DNA of 64,000 bases from Arachis hypogaea (GCF_003086295.3 NC_092043.1:49690598-49754597); one strand, 5' to 3'. Shown: positions 35,684 through 46,398, counted from the first letter of the stretch. Numbers and translations: made by a program. Notes: generated by a model not told the origin, from the letters alone.

Positions 35684-37396
35684 TCAAGTGACCTTAGGTA
35701 TCCAAATTTTCTTGGATCCTTTCACGTTAAACCATCTCTTGTGTCCCAAATCATTGTAATCAAAAACAACTTTGTAAACTTTGTCACCAATCATTCTTTC
35801 ACCAAAGAAGCATTGAACTGGAAAATGACCACTTCGGTTGCACATTCTACAAAATCTAGGAGTTGCAGTTTTGTTAAAGTGAGTTGGGTTTTGATATGTT
35901 ATATCATTTGAAGATGAGGCAATATTTTCAAAATGTGATTTTTCAGATTTATAAAATCCCAACCCAGCTTTATCATAAAGAGGTTTTTGACTAGCCAAGA
36001 TTTGATTTAAATTTTCAGAACCTTGGGTGAACTTGGCTAAGTCATCTTTAAGTCTTTTAACCTCTTTGAGCAACTCTTCATTTTGCTTAAAACAGTTTAC
36101 ATATGCAAGAACAGAATGATCACTTTCACAGCTTTTAACTTGGGCTTTTAACTGCTTGTTTTCTTCCACAAGATCACAAGCATTTTCGGCCTCTCTTAAT
36201 TTTTCTTTGAGAAAATCATTTTCAGCTTTAAGAATGAAATTTTGCTGTTCAAGATTTTGATTTTCAGTTAGGAAACATCTTATTTTTTCAAAAAGATGAT
36301 CTATCATGAGATGAAGGTCTTCAGTGTTAGAGTCTTGAAATGATACCTGATCTATCTCATTTGCCATGAGACAGTGCTGTGATTTAGTCTCAGACTCTTC
36401 ATCATCATCGTCTGAGTCATTTTCCAAATCTTCCCATGTGGCCATCAGTCCTTTCTTCTTCACCTTTTTCGGCTTTTCTTCCTTTTTCAACTTGGGACAA
36501 TCAGATTTGAAATGACCCATTTCCTTGCAGTTGTAACAAGTTACTTTGCTAAGGTCTTTCTTCATCCTCCTTGAGCTGCTGCCTTTGCCTTTGAGCTTTG
36601 CCATTTTCCTGAATTTTTTTGCAAACAACACAAACTCATTTTCAGAAGAGTTATCACTGGATTCATCATCCAGAGGGTTAGTCACAGAAGAAAAAGCAAT
36701 TCCTTTCTTTTTTGAATCTTTTTTCAAATAGGAGTTTTCAAAAGCAAGAAGATTTCCTCTCAAATCATCAAGTGTCATGGAATCTAAGTTGCTACTCTCA
36801 GAAATAATTAAGGCTTTTGTTTCCCACTCTTTTGTGAGACATCTCAACACTCTTCTCACTAGCACAGATTCTGAATGTGTGATTCCAAGAGCATCTAAGC
36901 CAACAGTAATGATATTGAACCGTTCGAACAGTTCATCAACGGACTCTCCTTCCTTCATTGCAAACATCTCATATTCTCTATTTAACATGTCTGTCCGAGA
37001 CTTCTTCACAATGGTAGTTCCTTCATGAGTGATTTGCAATTTGTCCCAGATTTCCTTTGCCGTTGTGCATCGTGATACTCGTCGGTATTCCTCAAAGCTG
37101 ATAGCACAGTTGAGCAGATTGGTTGCCTTGGCATTCAACTCCACCGTCTTCCTATCTTCCTCGGTCCATCTTGCTTCTGGTTTAAGAGAGACTACCCCTT
37201 GAGCATCTGTGGTAGTTGGAAATTTAGGACCTTCCAAGATGATCTTCCAAAGTCTATAATCCACGGCTTGTACAAATATCTTCATCCTCTCCTTCCAATA
37301 GGTATAATTTTTCCCATTGAAGAGGGGAGGTCTGTTGCTTGATTGACCTTCAGCCAGATTGTATGATAACACATTTGTGCCACTGTTTTCCGCCAT
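35684..37396 (-). CDS. gag: Copia gag with two zinc knuckles
   Basis: The frame is open further upstream, but the first true ATG is at 37396 (MAENSGTNVLSYNL), giving about 570 residues. The capsid part has FNGKNYTYWKERM and the UBN2/retrotran-gag segment ending near FNIITVGLDALG. A CCHC knuckle, CYNCKEMGHFKSDC, lies near residue 300; a second, CRMCNRSGHFPVQC, is near the C-terminus. Between them is a Glu-rich predicted coiled coil. Gag packages the RNA and forms the particle. It ends at TGA (35686-35684), after which the frame closes again by a TAG only in the pol register. PBS and 5' LTR lie just upstream. Confidence 0.93.
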   Translation of the reverse strand: MAENSGTNVLSYNLAEGQSSNRPPLFNGKNYTYWKERMKIFVQAVDYRLWKIILEGPKFPTTTDAQGVVSLKPEARWTEEDRKTVELNAKATNLLNCAISFEEYRRVSRCTTAKEIWDKLQITHEGTTIVKKSRTDMLNREYEMFAMKEGESVDELFERFNIITVGLDALGITHSESVLVRRVLRCLTKEWETKALIISESSNLDSMTLDDLRGNLLAFENSYLKKDSKKKGIAFSSVTNPLDDESSDNSSENEFVLFAKKFRKMAKLKGKGSSSRRMKKDLSKVTCYNCKEMGHFKSDCPKLKKEEKPKKVKKKGLMATWEDLENDSDDDDEESETKSQHCLMANEIDQVSFQDSNTEDLHLMIDHLFEKIRCFLTENQNLEQQNFILKAENDFLKEKLREAENACDLVEENKQLKAQVKSCESDHSVLAYVNCFKQNEELLKEVKRLKDDLAKFTQGSENLNQILASQKPLYDKAGLGFYKSEKSHFENIASSSNDITYQNPTHFNKTATPRFCRMCNRSGHFPVQCFFGERMIGDKVYKVVFDYNDLGHKRWFNVKGSKKIWIPKVT

Positions 37397-37442
37397 GAGG
37401 ATCTTTACTCCAAGCTGCAAAGCTTGATCTCTTTGAGACCAA

Positions 37443-37454
37443 GCTCTGATACCA
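37443..37454 (-). other. Primer binding site of the copia element
   Basis: In element sense TGGTATCAGAGC starts two bases after the 5' LTR. This is the usual complement of the plant initiator methionine tRNA 3' end. Confidence 0.92.
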
Positions 37455-37456
37455 AT

Positions 37457-39334
37457 TGATGGTTTCAGTGGCTAAGAGAAGGGGGGGTTGAATCTTAGCC
37501 CCTTTTTCAAAAGCTAACACTTGCTGATTCTTGAAAGAGACTTTTCTGTTTTTGCTCGTCACTTGACACGAGCAACTTTGTTTTGTCTCGTCCCTTGCCA
37601 CGAGACTTTTTGTTTTGTCTCGTCACTTGGCACGAGAAACTTCTGTCTTTTGCTCGTGTGTGATAGAAAACAGAAATGGAGTAGAAAGAGAAGAAGATTG
37701 CACCCAGATATATCCTGGTTCGGCTGCTAAGTGCAGTGCAGCCTACATCCAGTCTCCATCACAAACATGATGGAATTTCACTATAACCAATCTGATTACA
37801 ACTTGTAAAGTGCTAACCCAACTTACAAGGGGATTCCCACAGAATCATGATACACAACAAAGATGTACAAAGGAACTCTAAGACATCTATGGCTTTTTCT
37901 TTTAATTTTGCACTCTCTGCCTTTTTCCGCTCTATGGCTTTTTCATTACAAACCTCACTTGTTTGCCTTTTACCATGAGACTCAAGACATGACAAAATTA
38001 AACAGAAAAATATAAAACAGAGAACATTGAAGGAGAAGAGAAATCTGTTAGCTCAGGTAGCTCTGAGAACTCTGTGCCTTGCACTCTCAAACTTTCTCCT
38101 TACTTCAAACAGTGGTTGTTTCCTCTTTTTAAAGAAACAGGAAAGCCTCCACACTTGAAGCCAAAACCGAACCAACTTTCTTCCTCCTTCAACAAACCGG
38201 TTCGGCCACACAGAGAGAGAAGAGATAACCATGCATTAACCAACATGCAATTACCTCTAGTCCTTTCTTGATCATCAACCTTCATCAATCCGGGCTCTCC
38301 ATCCTTGGCTTGCTCTCCAAGATGGATTTCTGGCCCTTGATGCCTCATGATGATGATGACTTCATCTGCTTCAAAACTCTGCCTCCAACCATCACTTCGC
38401 TACTCTAGCTACTCCCTGTGGTGGTTGGTCAGATTTGAAGACAAGCCATGCTTCAAGAATCTCCCTCTTGGCCGAATCTTCTTTTTCCATTTTTGAGCAT
38501 GAAAGGCTCAAGATGATCTCACCAAATCTAACCACATTTGGTGAATATCTTAGCCACAGCTCATCTTTCTTTTGGTATGTTTTCTTGCCACCATTAGCTT
38601 GATGGTCTTGATGCATGCTTCTCTTTCCTTTTCTTCGTTGAAGAGCTCGGCGTCCATTGTTTCCTGGACAAGGACCAAAGAAAGAAGAAGAAAGAGATGA
38701 GAGAGAATGAAAGAAATCTGAAGAAAAGAAAAGCAATGCAAAGAAGTTAAACAATTTAATTAGGCATAGCTTGCTTTTACTTCCCTTTGCATAGAGTGGC
38801 GTGTTTGACATAACACCCATCAATCAATTCAGCTGTATTTTCTCTCTCATGTTTCCCATGCATTAATTAACATTGTAATAGATTTTGAAATCCATCACTT
38901 TGCAAAAGCTTGGTTCCGTTGGAAGCACTATGCTTTCATTTTTTCTTTTATTTCGGACCAAGCATGGAAGCTCTTCTCTTTATCATACTTTGGGCTTGTG
39001 ATCAAATCTGGCCCATTTGGTAAGCATTTGCTTTCCTGATAAAATTGTGTAACGGATCAAGCATGGAAAGCAAACAATAGAGCATTGGGCTTGCAACTTT
39101 ATTATTTATTCTGGCCCATTAATATAAAATTTCAGCCTTATGATATAATGCATGCAACAAGGCAAATTGTTGGGCTTAATTCAGAAACTTATTTCTCGGC
39201 CCAACATAAAACCTGCAACAAAATTATTAATTAAAATATGTTAAATGAGAATCAGATTAATAATTTTGTAATTTATTATTTTTAATAATGTTTAGTCATC
39301 ACAAATATTAATTCAGAGTTTTTCAAACTCATCA
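37457..39334 (-). repeat. 5' LTR of the copia element
   Basis: 1878 bp, TG...CA bounded, one G longer than the other LTR. It should hold the element promoter; I cannot point to a single convincing TATA box. Confidence 0.95.
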
Positions 39335-39388
39335 GTCTGATTGATGATATATATTAGGCCAAATGAATGCTGACAAATATTTTTTTTA

Positions 39389-39608
39389 GGTTTAATTATT
39401 CTATCGATTTTTATAGTTTTACTGATTTTCAATTAAATTTTTACACATTTTTTTTTATTGAATTCTTATACCATATCAAATTTTGTAATTAAATTTCTGT
39501 CGTGACAAAAAAAGTAGAATTAACAGAATATTTTGTTAAAAAAATAGATATATTTAACATTTGACTGAATATTTTATATAGTTTAATAGAATATTCTATT
39601 AATTTTAA
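39389..39608. mobile_element. Partial copy of the GGTTTAATTATT MITE family
   Basis: Starts GGTTTAATTATTCTATCGAT and continues with the TTTTACTGATTTTCAATTAA phrase typical of the left arm of this family. The right arm is missing or too decayed to see. It directly abuts the fuller copy at 39609. Confidence 0.55.
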
Positions 39609-39876
39609 GGTTTAATTATTATGTTGGTCCCTATATATTTTTTCTTTTTTTATTGGATTTCTGCACCAATTTTTTTTTCAATTAGGTCCCTCTTGGTAGT
39701 AATTGGTTTAATTGTATAGAAACTTAACTAAAAAAAATTGGTGCAGAAATTCAAATAAAAAGAAAAAAAAAGTGTAAAGACTCGATCGAAAAAAATTGGT
39801 ACATAAATCCAATAAAAAAATATAAAAACCTAATTAAAAATTTTGTAAAAATATAGAAACCAACAGAATAATTAAA
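39609..39876. mobile_element. Foldback MITE, GGTTTAATTATT family
   Basis: The left arm GGTTTAATTATTATGTTGGT is the inverted copy of the right end, whose complement reads GTTTAATTATTCTGTTGGTT. The arms pair over most of the element (long inverted repeat with a small loop). No coding capacity. Confidence 0.65.
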
Positions 39877-40103
39877 CATAATTTTAATATTTTTTGTCAC
39901 AATAAAAATAATTACTAATTTGATATTTTGAATTAATTTAATCAATTCAAGTTAAAAATTAAATCCCCAAATCTAGTACACATATAATACAAATCCAATT
40001 AGATTTTCTATCAATCCAACAGTATAATTTTTAAACTTCAAACCCTATATCTCTGCTACTTAATTTTTGTTATCATCATCACTAAATTAGCTTACATATC
40101 CCC

Positions 40104-40106
<3 letters not shown>

Positions 40107-40151
<45 letters not shown>
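40107..40151. repeat. (TA)n microsatellite
   Basis: About 45 bases of perfect TA alternation. Confidence 0.95.
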
Positions 40152-40154
<3 letters not shown>

Positions 40155-40410
40155 CAGATTGATTTATGAATGCCGTAGAAAACACTCAAATGTCGCTAAT
40201 CATAATTATGAATGCCGCGTGGTATGATATGTAATAAACTGTAAAAAGAATAATCAAATTCTTAACTCTTAGCTTTAATTGAATCTTTGTAGTTTCGGTG
40301 GCCGAAAAGGTGAAAGTAAATCCGTAAAATGTGGTCTTTATATTAGCTCAGTTTGAAATCCATGACCATAGATTTTGATAGAATTTGATATGAAAAATAA
40401 AAAATAAAGA

Positions 40411-40729
40411 AATTAATTATATTCTATTCATCTTTATAATTTTATTAAATTTATTATAATTAGATTTTTATATTTTTTTAATTATGTTTTTATTCTTTTT
40501 AATTTATAATTAGATTTTTTTATGTCAAAAATATTAAAATTAACATAATATTTTTTTAAAAAAATATATAATCAAAGATCTAATTATGTTTTTAATTTTA
40601 AATATTTTTAATTTATAAAAAATATTCAGTTAATTTTAATATTTTTATATTAAAAAAATTTAATTATAAAATTAAAAATAATATAATGTAAAAATTTAAT
40701 AAAACTATACAAACTAATGAAATAATTAA
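40411..40729. mobile_element. Foldback MITE, GGTTTAATTATT family, diverged
   Basis: The left arm has AATTAATTATATTCTATTCA then TTTATAATTTTATTAAATTT; the right arm is its inverted counterpart ending ACTAATGAAATAATTAAATT. It matches the copies at 48431 and 53039 in length and interior. Confidence 0.6.
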
Positions 40730-41099
40730 ATTAAAATAAAAAATAAGAAGAAAAAGAAGATTATGAATAAGATGAAAAGAAAGGAATACAAAGCATGACA
40801 GAATGTTGAAAAGTAACGGCAAATCAAATGTTATTCAAATGGATACATAATTTATGATAATTTAATGGTGGCCACATTAGTTAGGTCTTATAAATTAGTT
40901 GATGACCCACCACTTGTCACTAGTAATTATGTGTATAATATAACGTGCTTAATTCGTTTGGTTGGTCAGTAATTGGTAAGCATCAAATTAGAGTCCAACT
41001 AAAAAATTATTTGTTTATTAGTTAATATCAATAATTTTTTTAAATAAAACTCTATGTCAAAATAAAATATTTAACTAAGTTTAATCAAGTTGTTATAAC

Positions 41100-42250
41100 A
41101 ACTTTTTAAATTAGATATTTTTTTTCTTTCCTATTTCATTCTCTTTCTTCTTCTTTATTTCTTCTTCTTCTTCGTTTCTTCTTCTTCTTCTTTTTCTAAA
41201 TTCGCCCACGCAGGTTTTTTTTCTTCCATCCTCCTTATCTTCCTCTTTCTTCCCCAATATTGCGTCTTTTTTTTCTTTTTTTTTGTTATCGTTATCACTA
41301 ATAACACATATTTTGCTAACATTTTTATTAGTTCTAATTTTTTCTGATACCATTATTAAATAATTTCAGTTTATTTTTTAGTTTATTTCGATTCATTTGT
41401 GTATTAATTGAGATTCAGTTGATGCTATTGATAAGTATTGACCAAATTTTTTATTCTTTAAATAATTTTTTAACTATTTGTTCAAATTTGAATCGAATTC
41501 GATTCATTTGTGAATTGAATTAGATTTAATTGATACTACTTTTAAGTATTCACCAAATTTGTTATTCCTTAAGAAATTCGGTTCATTTCTTAGTTTAATT
41601 GAGTACATTTGCATGCAGGAATGAAATAAACTGTGTTTTTCTTGCTCATTGAATATTTATCATGTTTTGTTCAAATCTGAATCGAATTCGGTTCATTTGG
41701 GAATTAAGTTAAGTTCATTTGATTCTCCTGTTAAGTGTTCACAAAATTTGTTATTCCTTAAGAAATTTTTGTTTATCTCTTAGTTTAATTGAGTTTATTT
41801 GCATGCAGAAATGAATTAAAATGTGCTTTTCTTGCTGATGAATGTTTATTACTTTTTGTTCAAATCTGAATCAAATTTGGCTGATTTAGGAATTGAGTTA
41901 GGTTCACTTGATTCTACTGTTAAGTATTCACTAAATCTGAACTAAATTCAGTTCATTTCCGGATCCAAATGAACCTTAATTAAAAGGAGAAAAAGAAAAA
42001 ACGCAGCAACAACAGTAACAATAAAAAGAATGACGATTGAGAGAAAACACGCGAAGAAGAATAAGGAACGCAAAAAAGAATAAGGAGAAAGGCAAATAAG
42101 AAGAAGGAAGAACGCGAAGAATAAGAAGAAGGAATGCGAAGACAAAGAAGGAGGACAGTTAAAAAAAGAATGACGAACGCGAAGACAAAGAATAAGCGTT
42201 ATTGAAACGCGCGTGTGTACATGTGGGCGTAATGAAAGTGATTTTTGTTA
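41100..42250. repeat. Foldback-like element with TTC-rich and GAA-rich arms
   Basis: The left part (41100-41270) is dominated by TTC/TTCTTC and the right part (41985-42190) by GAA/GAAGAA, so the two could pair as imperfect arms. The centre holds a 189 bp tandem repeat. The right margin carries ACGCGCGTGTGTACATGTGG-like sequence. The same design occurs at 53790-54672 plus 63196-63700. This suggests a family of repeats, not chance low complexity. Frames inside (Lys/Glu-rich or Phe/Ser-rich) are composition artefacts. Confidence 0.5.
41480..42000. repeat. 189 bp tandem repeat, about three units
   Basis: The phrase TTCAAATCTGAATCGAATTC (with small changes) begins at about 41481, 41670 and 41859, exactly 189 bases apart. 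Each unit also contains TTAAGTATTCACCAAATTTG and TTTGCATGCAG-like tracts. The third unit is cut short near 41960. Confidence 0.8.
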
Positions 42251-42705
42251 AATTTAAACCTACTTAATTGGACTTGGATATAAACATACTTGGATGTGTA
42301 GTTGTAATGTAGTTTTTGTTCAATTTTGTTTTAACTTACATTAGCATTTAAATAAGAGCAATGCTAAGGAATCAAAAGGGTATTAGCAAAAAATCAGCCA
42401 AATACCTTTGGGTGAATCCAAAATCTCTACGAATTAATATATATGGATGTCTCTTCTGCTAAATATTAGAATGTTTCTTTTTCATACTAAATGGATATTT
42501 TTTTATATATTTTTCGATTTTTTTGTATTGCAAATGTGAATGTCTCTATTTCTTTAAGAATTTCATATTTTTTTAAATTTTATAGATATTTAATTATTTC
42601 TGCTAAAATATAATTTGATGTTTCTTTTGTTAAGTATTAGGATGTTTTTTCATATTAAATGAATGTTTTTTTTATAATTCTGTAATTGTGTAGTTTGCAG
42701 TCTCT

Positions 42706-42950
42706 TTAATCATCAAAACAACACCTAATATCCCAAAACGCAGAGAGCAACATCTGCAACAAGCCCCTAATTACAAACATATGTGTTGAATACAAAATAA
42801 GAACTCCATCATCCACCATCCTTCTCACTAGCATCATAGCACCATCCACCTTCTTAACCTTACACGTGCCCAACACAAGCGCGTCAAACGTACGCGCATC
42901 CGCACCAACGCTATCTTCCTCCATCTTTTTCAAAACTCCGGCAGCGGCAG
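42706..42950 (-). pseudogene. PPR gene fragment captured in a MULE
   Basis: The minus-strand frame reads VLKKMEEDSVGADARTFDAL followed by VLGTCKVKKVDGAMMLVRRM and VDDGV. This has the spacing of pentatricopeptide repeats (T-x-x-A-L-x-x-G-x-C-K...A-x-x-L-x-x-x-M-x-x-x-G). About two repeats are present, with no start and no organelle targeting part. It is open in frame with the end of the neighbouring CHX fragment, making a chimeric frame of about 100 codons. PPR proteins bind organellar RNA; this piece is too short to do so by itself. Confidence 0.65.
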
Positions 42951-42959
42951 CCACGTCTA

Positions 42960-43430
42960 ATATCCTCCTTTTTGTTGTTTTCTTAATGGGCTTTCCTTCC
43001 GAGGTTCGCCTTATCATCCATTATGATGGGCCTACAAACAAAAACTATGACAGCCGCCAAGAAAAGGAACGAAATCGACGCCATCTGCAACGACCTAGAG
43101 CCCTTTCTCAAATGATAGTGTGAAAAAACTAAAGTTATCAAAATAGCAGAGATTGTTCCAAAAATCATGGAGGAAGAAACGGCCAAACGGCCAAGCTCAG
43201 AGTTCAAGAGCTTCAGATCTGCAAGGTGGCTTGCTGTGGAGTGGAACGAATAACTTGATAAGTAGAAAGAGACGTAGAAGATGGAAGTGTAGAGGTTTTC
43301 ATGAGGGAGCAGAAATAGTGCACGGAGTGTGATAGAAGAGGAAGCGGGTCTTGTCGACGGTGGCGAATCCGACGAGCCAGATGTTGGTGATAGAAGAGGA
43401 GTGCGTCGCGGTGGGGAGACGGAGAGGGCC
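42960..43430 (-). pseudogene. CHX cation/H+ exchanger fragment captured in a MULE
   Basis: On the minus strand, about 43250-42983 reads ADLKLLNSELGRLAVSSSMI, then a membrane-like stretch and SFLFLAAVIVFVCRPIIM. After a frame change at about 43000 it continues as MIRRTSEGKPIKK. This order (LLNSELGRLA, then CRPxxxWxxRRTPEGKP) is characteristic of plant CHX exchangers of the CPA2 family. Upstream codons (43430-43250) also look CHX-like but contain breaks. Only a small part of the roughly 800-residue protein is present and the frame is broken. Confidence 0.62.
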
Positions 43431-43661
43431 TGACGGTGAGAGAAAGGGATCTGTGTGTGTGATTGTTAGAGATGGATAGGTTAATGTGAGAGAGAAAATG
43501 AATGTTTTTATAGGTTTTAATTAGGTTTACTTAATCAATTTTAAATTTTTTAAATTTTAAATTTAAAAAATTTAAAATTAATTAATTAAATATAAATTAA
43601 TATGATTTTGTTTAGTTTTTGGCTGGTAACTTTTGGTTTTATATACTTTTCCTTTAAATAA

Positions 43662-44327
43662 ATATTTGGTATTGCTTATTAAAACCCTCCATCATTAATT
43701 ATATATCTACAACGTTCCTTTTATTTTATAGTATAGTTTTCTTCCTAAAAAAACTTTTAATAAATAAATTTCAAAGTTTTGCAATAAAATAAAAGTTTGA
43801 TGCAAAAGGTTTTGAAATTTTGGCACAATATTTTTTATTTTTGATACAAAATTTTTAAATTTTTTTAAACAAAATTATTTTTTATTGTAAAAAATCTTGA
43901 ATTTTGTGACAAACATTAATTTATGTTACAAAAAACTGAATTTTTGAATTAAAGAAATTTTTGGTTTAAAAAAACTTTTAATTTTGTGAAAAAATATTTT
44001 ATCATAAATAAATTTAATAGCGAAATATCCAATATTATAATAAATAAACTCAAAGATATAATAGATCGAGTTTAAATGTCTCTAATAGACTAAAGTAGAA
44101 TATAAGAATCCCTAAGTAATAAAATAATTCTTGAGTTAGTTTGAATTAGATTTCTTAAAAATATTTTAACCGCATTAGCAATGGATTTTTTGTAACGAAA
44201 ATTTGAAATTTTGAATATATAATTATTCATCTATTTCAATCTAATAATTTAATTTTTTTTAGAGTATGTAATTTTATGATATAATAATTAACTCATATTC
44301 ATACAAAATCACTTATTTAAATTTTTA
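43662..44327. other. Intergenic DNA, no gene seen
   Basis: AT-rich, with repeated words such as AAATTTTTAAATTTTT and ACAAAATT. These suggest decayed repeat sequence, but no element can be delimited. Confidence 0.45.
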
Positions 44328-44728
44328 GGGTTAAGTACGATTTTGATTCTTAAAGTATATGTCGAAAAATTTTTTTATCCTTAACCTTTTTTTGTGTATA
44401 AAATTGTCCTAAGGTTTAAAATAAAATTTTAAAATCGTCATTTTTACTTAAATATTAAAATTTTGGATCAAGTTACTCGTAATAAAAAAATTATAAAATA
44501 CAAAAAAAAATATTTCTACTCCTACAAAGAGGAAGGAAAGAAAAAAAAAGAAAAATAAAAAAAAGAGAAGAAATTATTCACAATTCGCTTCTGTCTCAAC
44601 TTTCATCGCCATCTCCTCGGTAGGAACGATTTTGTAAAATAAGGAAAGAGACGATTTTATATGCACAAAAAAATATGAGACAAAAAAATTTTCGACTTAT
44701 ACTTTAAATACTAAAATCGTATTTAACT
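44328..44728. mobile_element. Small MULE-type non-autonomous element
   Basis: The 401 bp sequence starts GGGTTAAGTACGATTTTGAT; the complement of its right end reads AGTTAAATACGATTTTAGTA. The inverted ends extend about 100 bases (shared AAAGTATA, GTCGAAAA and AAAATCGTC). Flanks share ATTTTTA, seven bases at 44321-44327 and 44729-44735. The terminus resembles that of the Pack-MULE at 17786 (GGGTTAAATAC). No gene fragment is recognisable in the short purine-rich centre. Confidence 0.65.
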
Positions 44729-46245
44729 ATTTTTATATTATCTCTCCGTATATAATTAAATACTCACACGTGACACCAAAGGTACAGTAATACAGCAGCA
44801 TATGTGGTATAACATGTACATGATTAGATTATTAGTATATGATTACATTATTATATAAGAAGATATGGGTCATGTGATAATAATTATATATTGAATATTC
44901 CCCGGGTGTGTAGAAGAGTGCAAAAGAAGAAGCTTGAGACTCATTCAATGGTCAAAGGATCAGAAACGAAATTAAACAAAGTCTATCTTCCAGGTTCTGG
45001 TAGTGCCACCAGATTACAATTACATACGCTTTCTCAGAATAGATAAAACATTAACATTAAAATATAAAAAATATAAAAAATATAAAAATTAATGTTTTAT
45101 ATTTTATTCGATGATTTATTTTATTTTTTCATATAATTTTTTTAAAAAAATTATAATAATAAAAAGTTTAATTATAAAAAAAATAAAAAATAAATTATGT
45201 CTTTTATTAGTATTTTTATATTTTTTGTCAAAAAAGACATCAAATATATTAACTAAGTGTTTTTGAATCTAATATTTCTATTTTTGTCTCATTTTTTAAA
45301 TATACTTATATTTTTATGTCTATATCTTGTGTTCTATATCTGTAAATAAAAACAGTCTAATTTTTTTAAATAATACTACACGTTTAAATATTTTTGTTGA
45401 CAAAATCTAATTAAATTAGTCTAATATAATAAATATTAATTATATATAATTAATATTATTTTAAATTTTATTATTTAATTTAATTAAATTTAATTCATAA
45501 AAAGATTTAAATACATAATGTTATTTTTTTAATATGAATCGCATACAAATTACTTTTATTAAAAAAAATGTTGTTTTTTTCTTTCAAATGTCGTCTACTT
45601 ATTAAAAAATAAAACAATAACTGTCAAATTAAAGTCATCCAAACACTTTCTCAGGCTGGACTTTTGGTCATTCCATGCCGAATTTAACGACCCCTATGTT
45701 ACATCACAAAATGTTTTTATATGAAAATTATTAGGTTAATTTTGACCATCTACATCATCTATCTAACATGTTTCAACTTAAATAATAGTCTCGTAACGTT
45801 TAAGATTTTTTATGGTTTTATGGAAAAAATTGAAAAGGTTTACTAATTAAATTAGGATTTGAATGAAATACTTTACTAATATAAGGAAGTGTTTGAATTA
45901 TGTTTAAATTTGATATTTTGAAAATAATAAATTAATTTTTTAGAATAACGTTGTTTTTTTTTTGTGACATTAGGATAAAGTTGTTTAAATGTATTAAAAT
46001 TAAACTTTGAATTCGATTTTTTGAAAAAGGTTAAATATTCTTTTATTTTTTAGAATTAAGATTGTTTAATTGTGTTAGAAATTTAAAATGTGAATTTGAT
46101 TTTAGAAAATTAAAATATATTTTTTAGCAAATCTTTTAAAAAAATTGAAGTAACTTTTTATCAGTAATTTCAAAAAGAAAAATATCCTTATATAATTAAA
46201 GTTGTTGCTCTTTATTAAAAATTAACTATAAAATTGAAAATTAAT
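44729..46245. other. Intergenic DNA, no gene seen
   Basis: AT-rich. A perfect-looking local hairpin, AAAACATTAA ... TTAATGTTTTA, lies at about 45046-45105. Nothing codes here. Confidence 0.45.
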
Positions 46246-46398
46246 TTGGGTTGGTCAAGTGGTCAGCTTACTCATATGTTTAAATAAGTGTTGGGAGTTT
46301 AAATTTCGCTTTGTGTTTACAGTAATTCATTGACTAACGATAGACCCTTAAATAAAGTTTAGATATGTGACGAATTAATTTTTAATCTGTTAATATTT
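46246..46398 (+). mobile_element. tRNA-derived SINE remnant
   Basis: Starts TTGGGTTGGTCAAGTGGTCA, a tRNA-like box A context, followed by GGGAGTTTAAATTTCGC where box B (normally GGTTCGAATCCC) is expected. It then continues with GATAGACCCTTAAATAAAGT. This tail is the decayed form of the phrase that follows box B in a widespread legume SINE family, known to me from memory. Box B is mutated, so transcription by RNA polymerase III is unlikely. Confidence 0.55.

Larger units (their letters stand above)
27830..39334 (-). mobile_element. Full-length Ty1-copia retrotransposon, very young
   Basis: The 11505 bp element on the minus strand is flanked by a perfect 5 bp duplication, GTCTG, at 27825-27829 and 39335-39339. 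LTRs of 1877 and 1878 bp start TGATGAG and end ACCATCA in element sense. The order from high to low coordinate is 5' LTR, iMet-tRNA-type PBS, gag, pol (protease, integrase, reverse transcriptase, RNase H), an extra ORF, PPT and 3' LTR. By eye the two LTRs differ at only two bases (C/T at 28771/38399 and C/T near 29695/39323) plus one G in a G-run, so insertion is recent. Integrase before reverse transcriptase defines Ty1-copia; the long size and extra ORF recall the SIRE/Maximus lineage, which is an inference. Confidence 0.95.
39877..41099. other. Intergenic DNA, MITE and TA run only
   Basis: AT-rich, with a TA run at 40107-40151 and a MITE at 40411-40729. No gene content is visible. Confidence 0.5.
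42356..43652. mobile_element. Pack-MULE with CHX and PPR gene fragments
   Basis: The 1297 bp element is flanked by a perfect 9 bp duplication, TTTAAATAA, at 42347-42355 and 43653-43661. The left end starts GAGCAATGCTAAGGAATC; the complement of the right end starts GGAAAAGTATATAAAACC. The two ends share the inner words CAAAAG and CAGCCAAA. Its outer 130-180 bases match the short element at 786-1148. Unlike that one, this copy keeps an interior with minus-strand pieces of two unrelated genes, a CHX exchanger and a PPR protein, placed head to tail. No transposase is encoded, so it needs MULE transposase in trans. Confidence 0.83.

Noticed and set aside
37443..37454. tRNA-like sequence near TGGTATCAGAGC
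   Set aside because: It is the retrotransposon primer binding site, not a tRNA gene; no cloverleaf surrounds it.
42983..43207. Stand-alone small membrane protein
   Set aside because: Better explained as a broken CHX fragment inside a MULE with target duplications.
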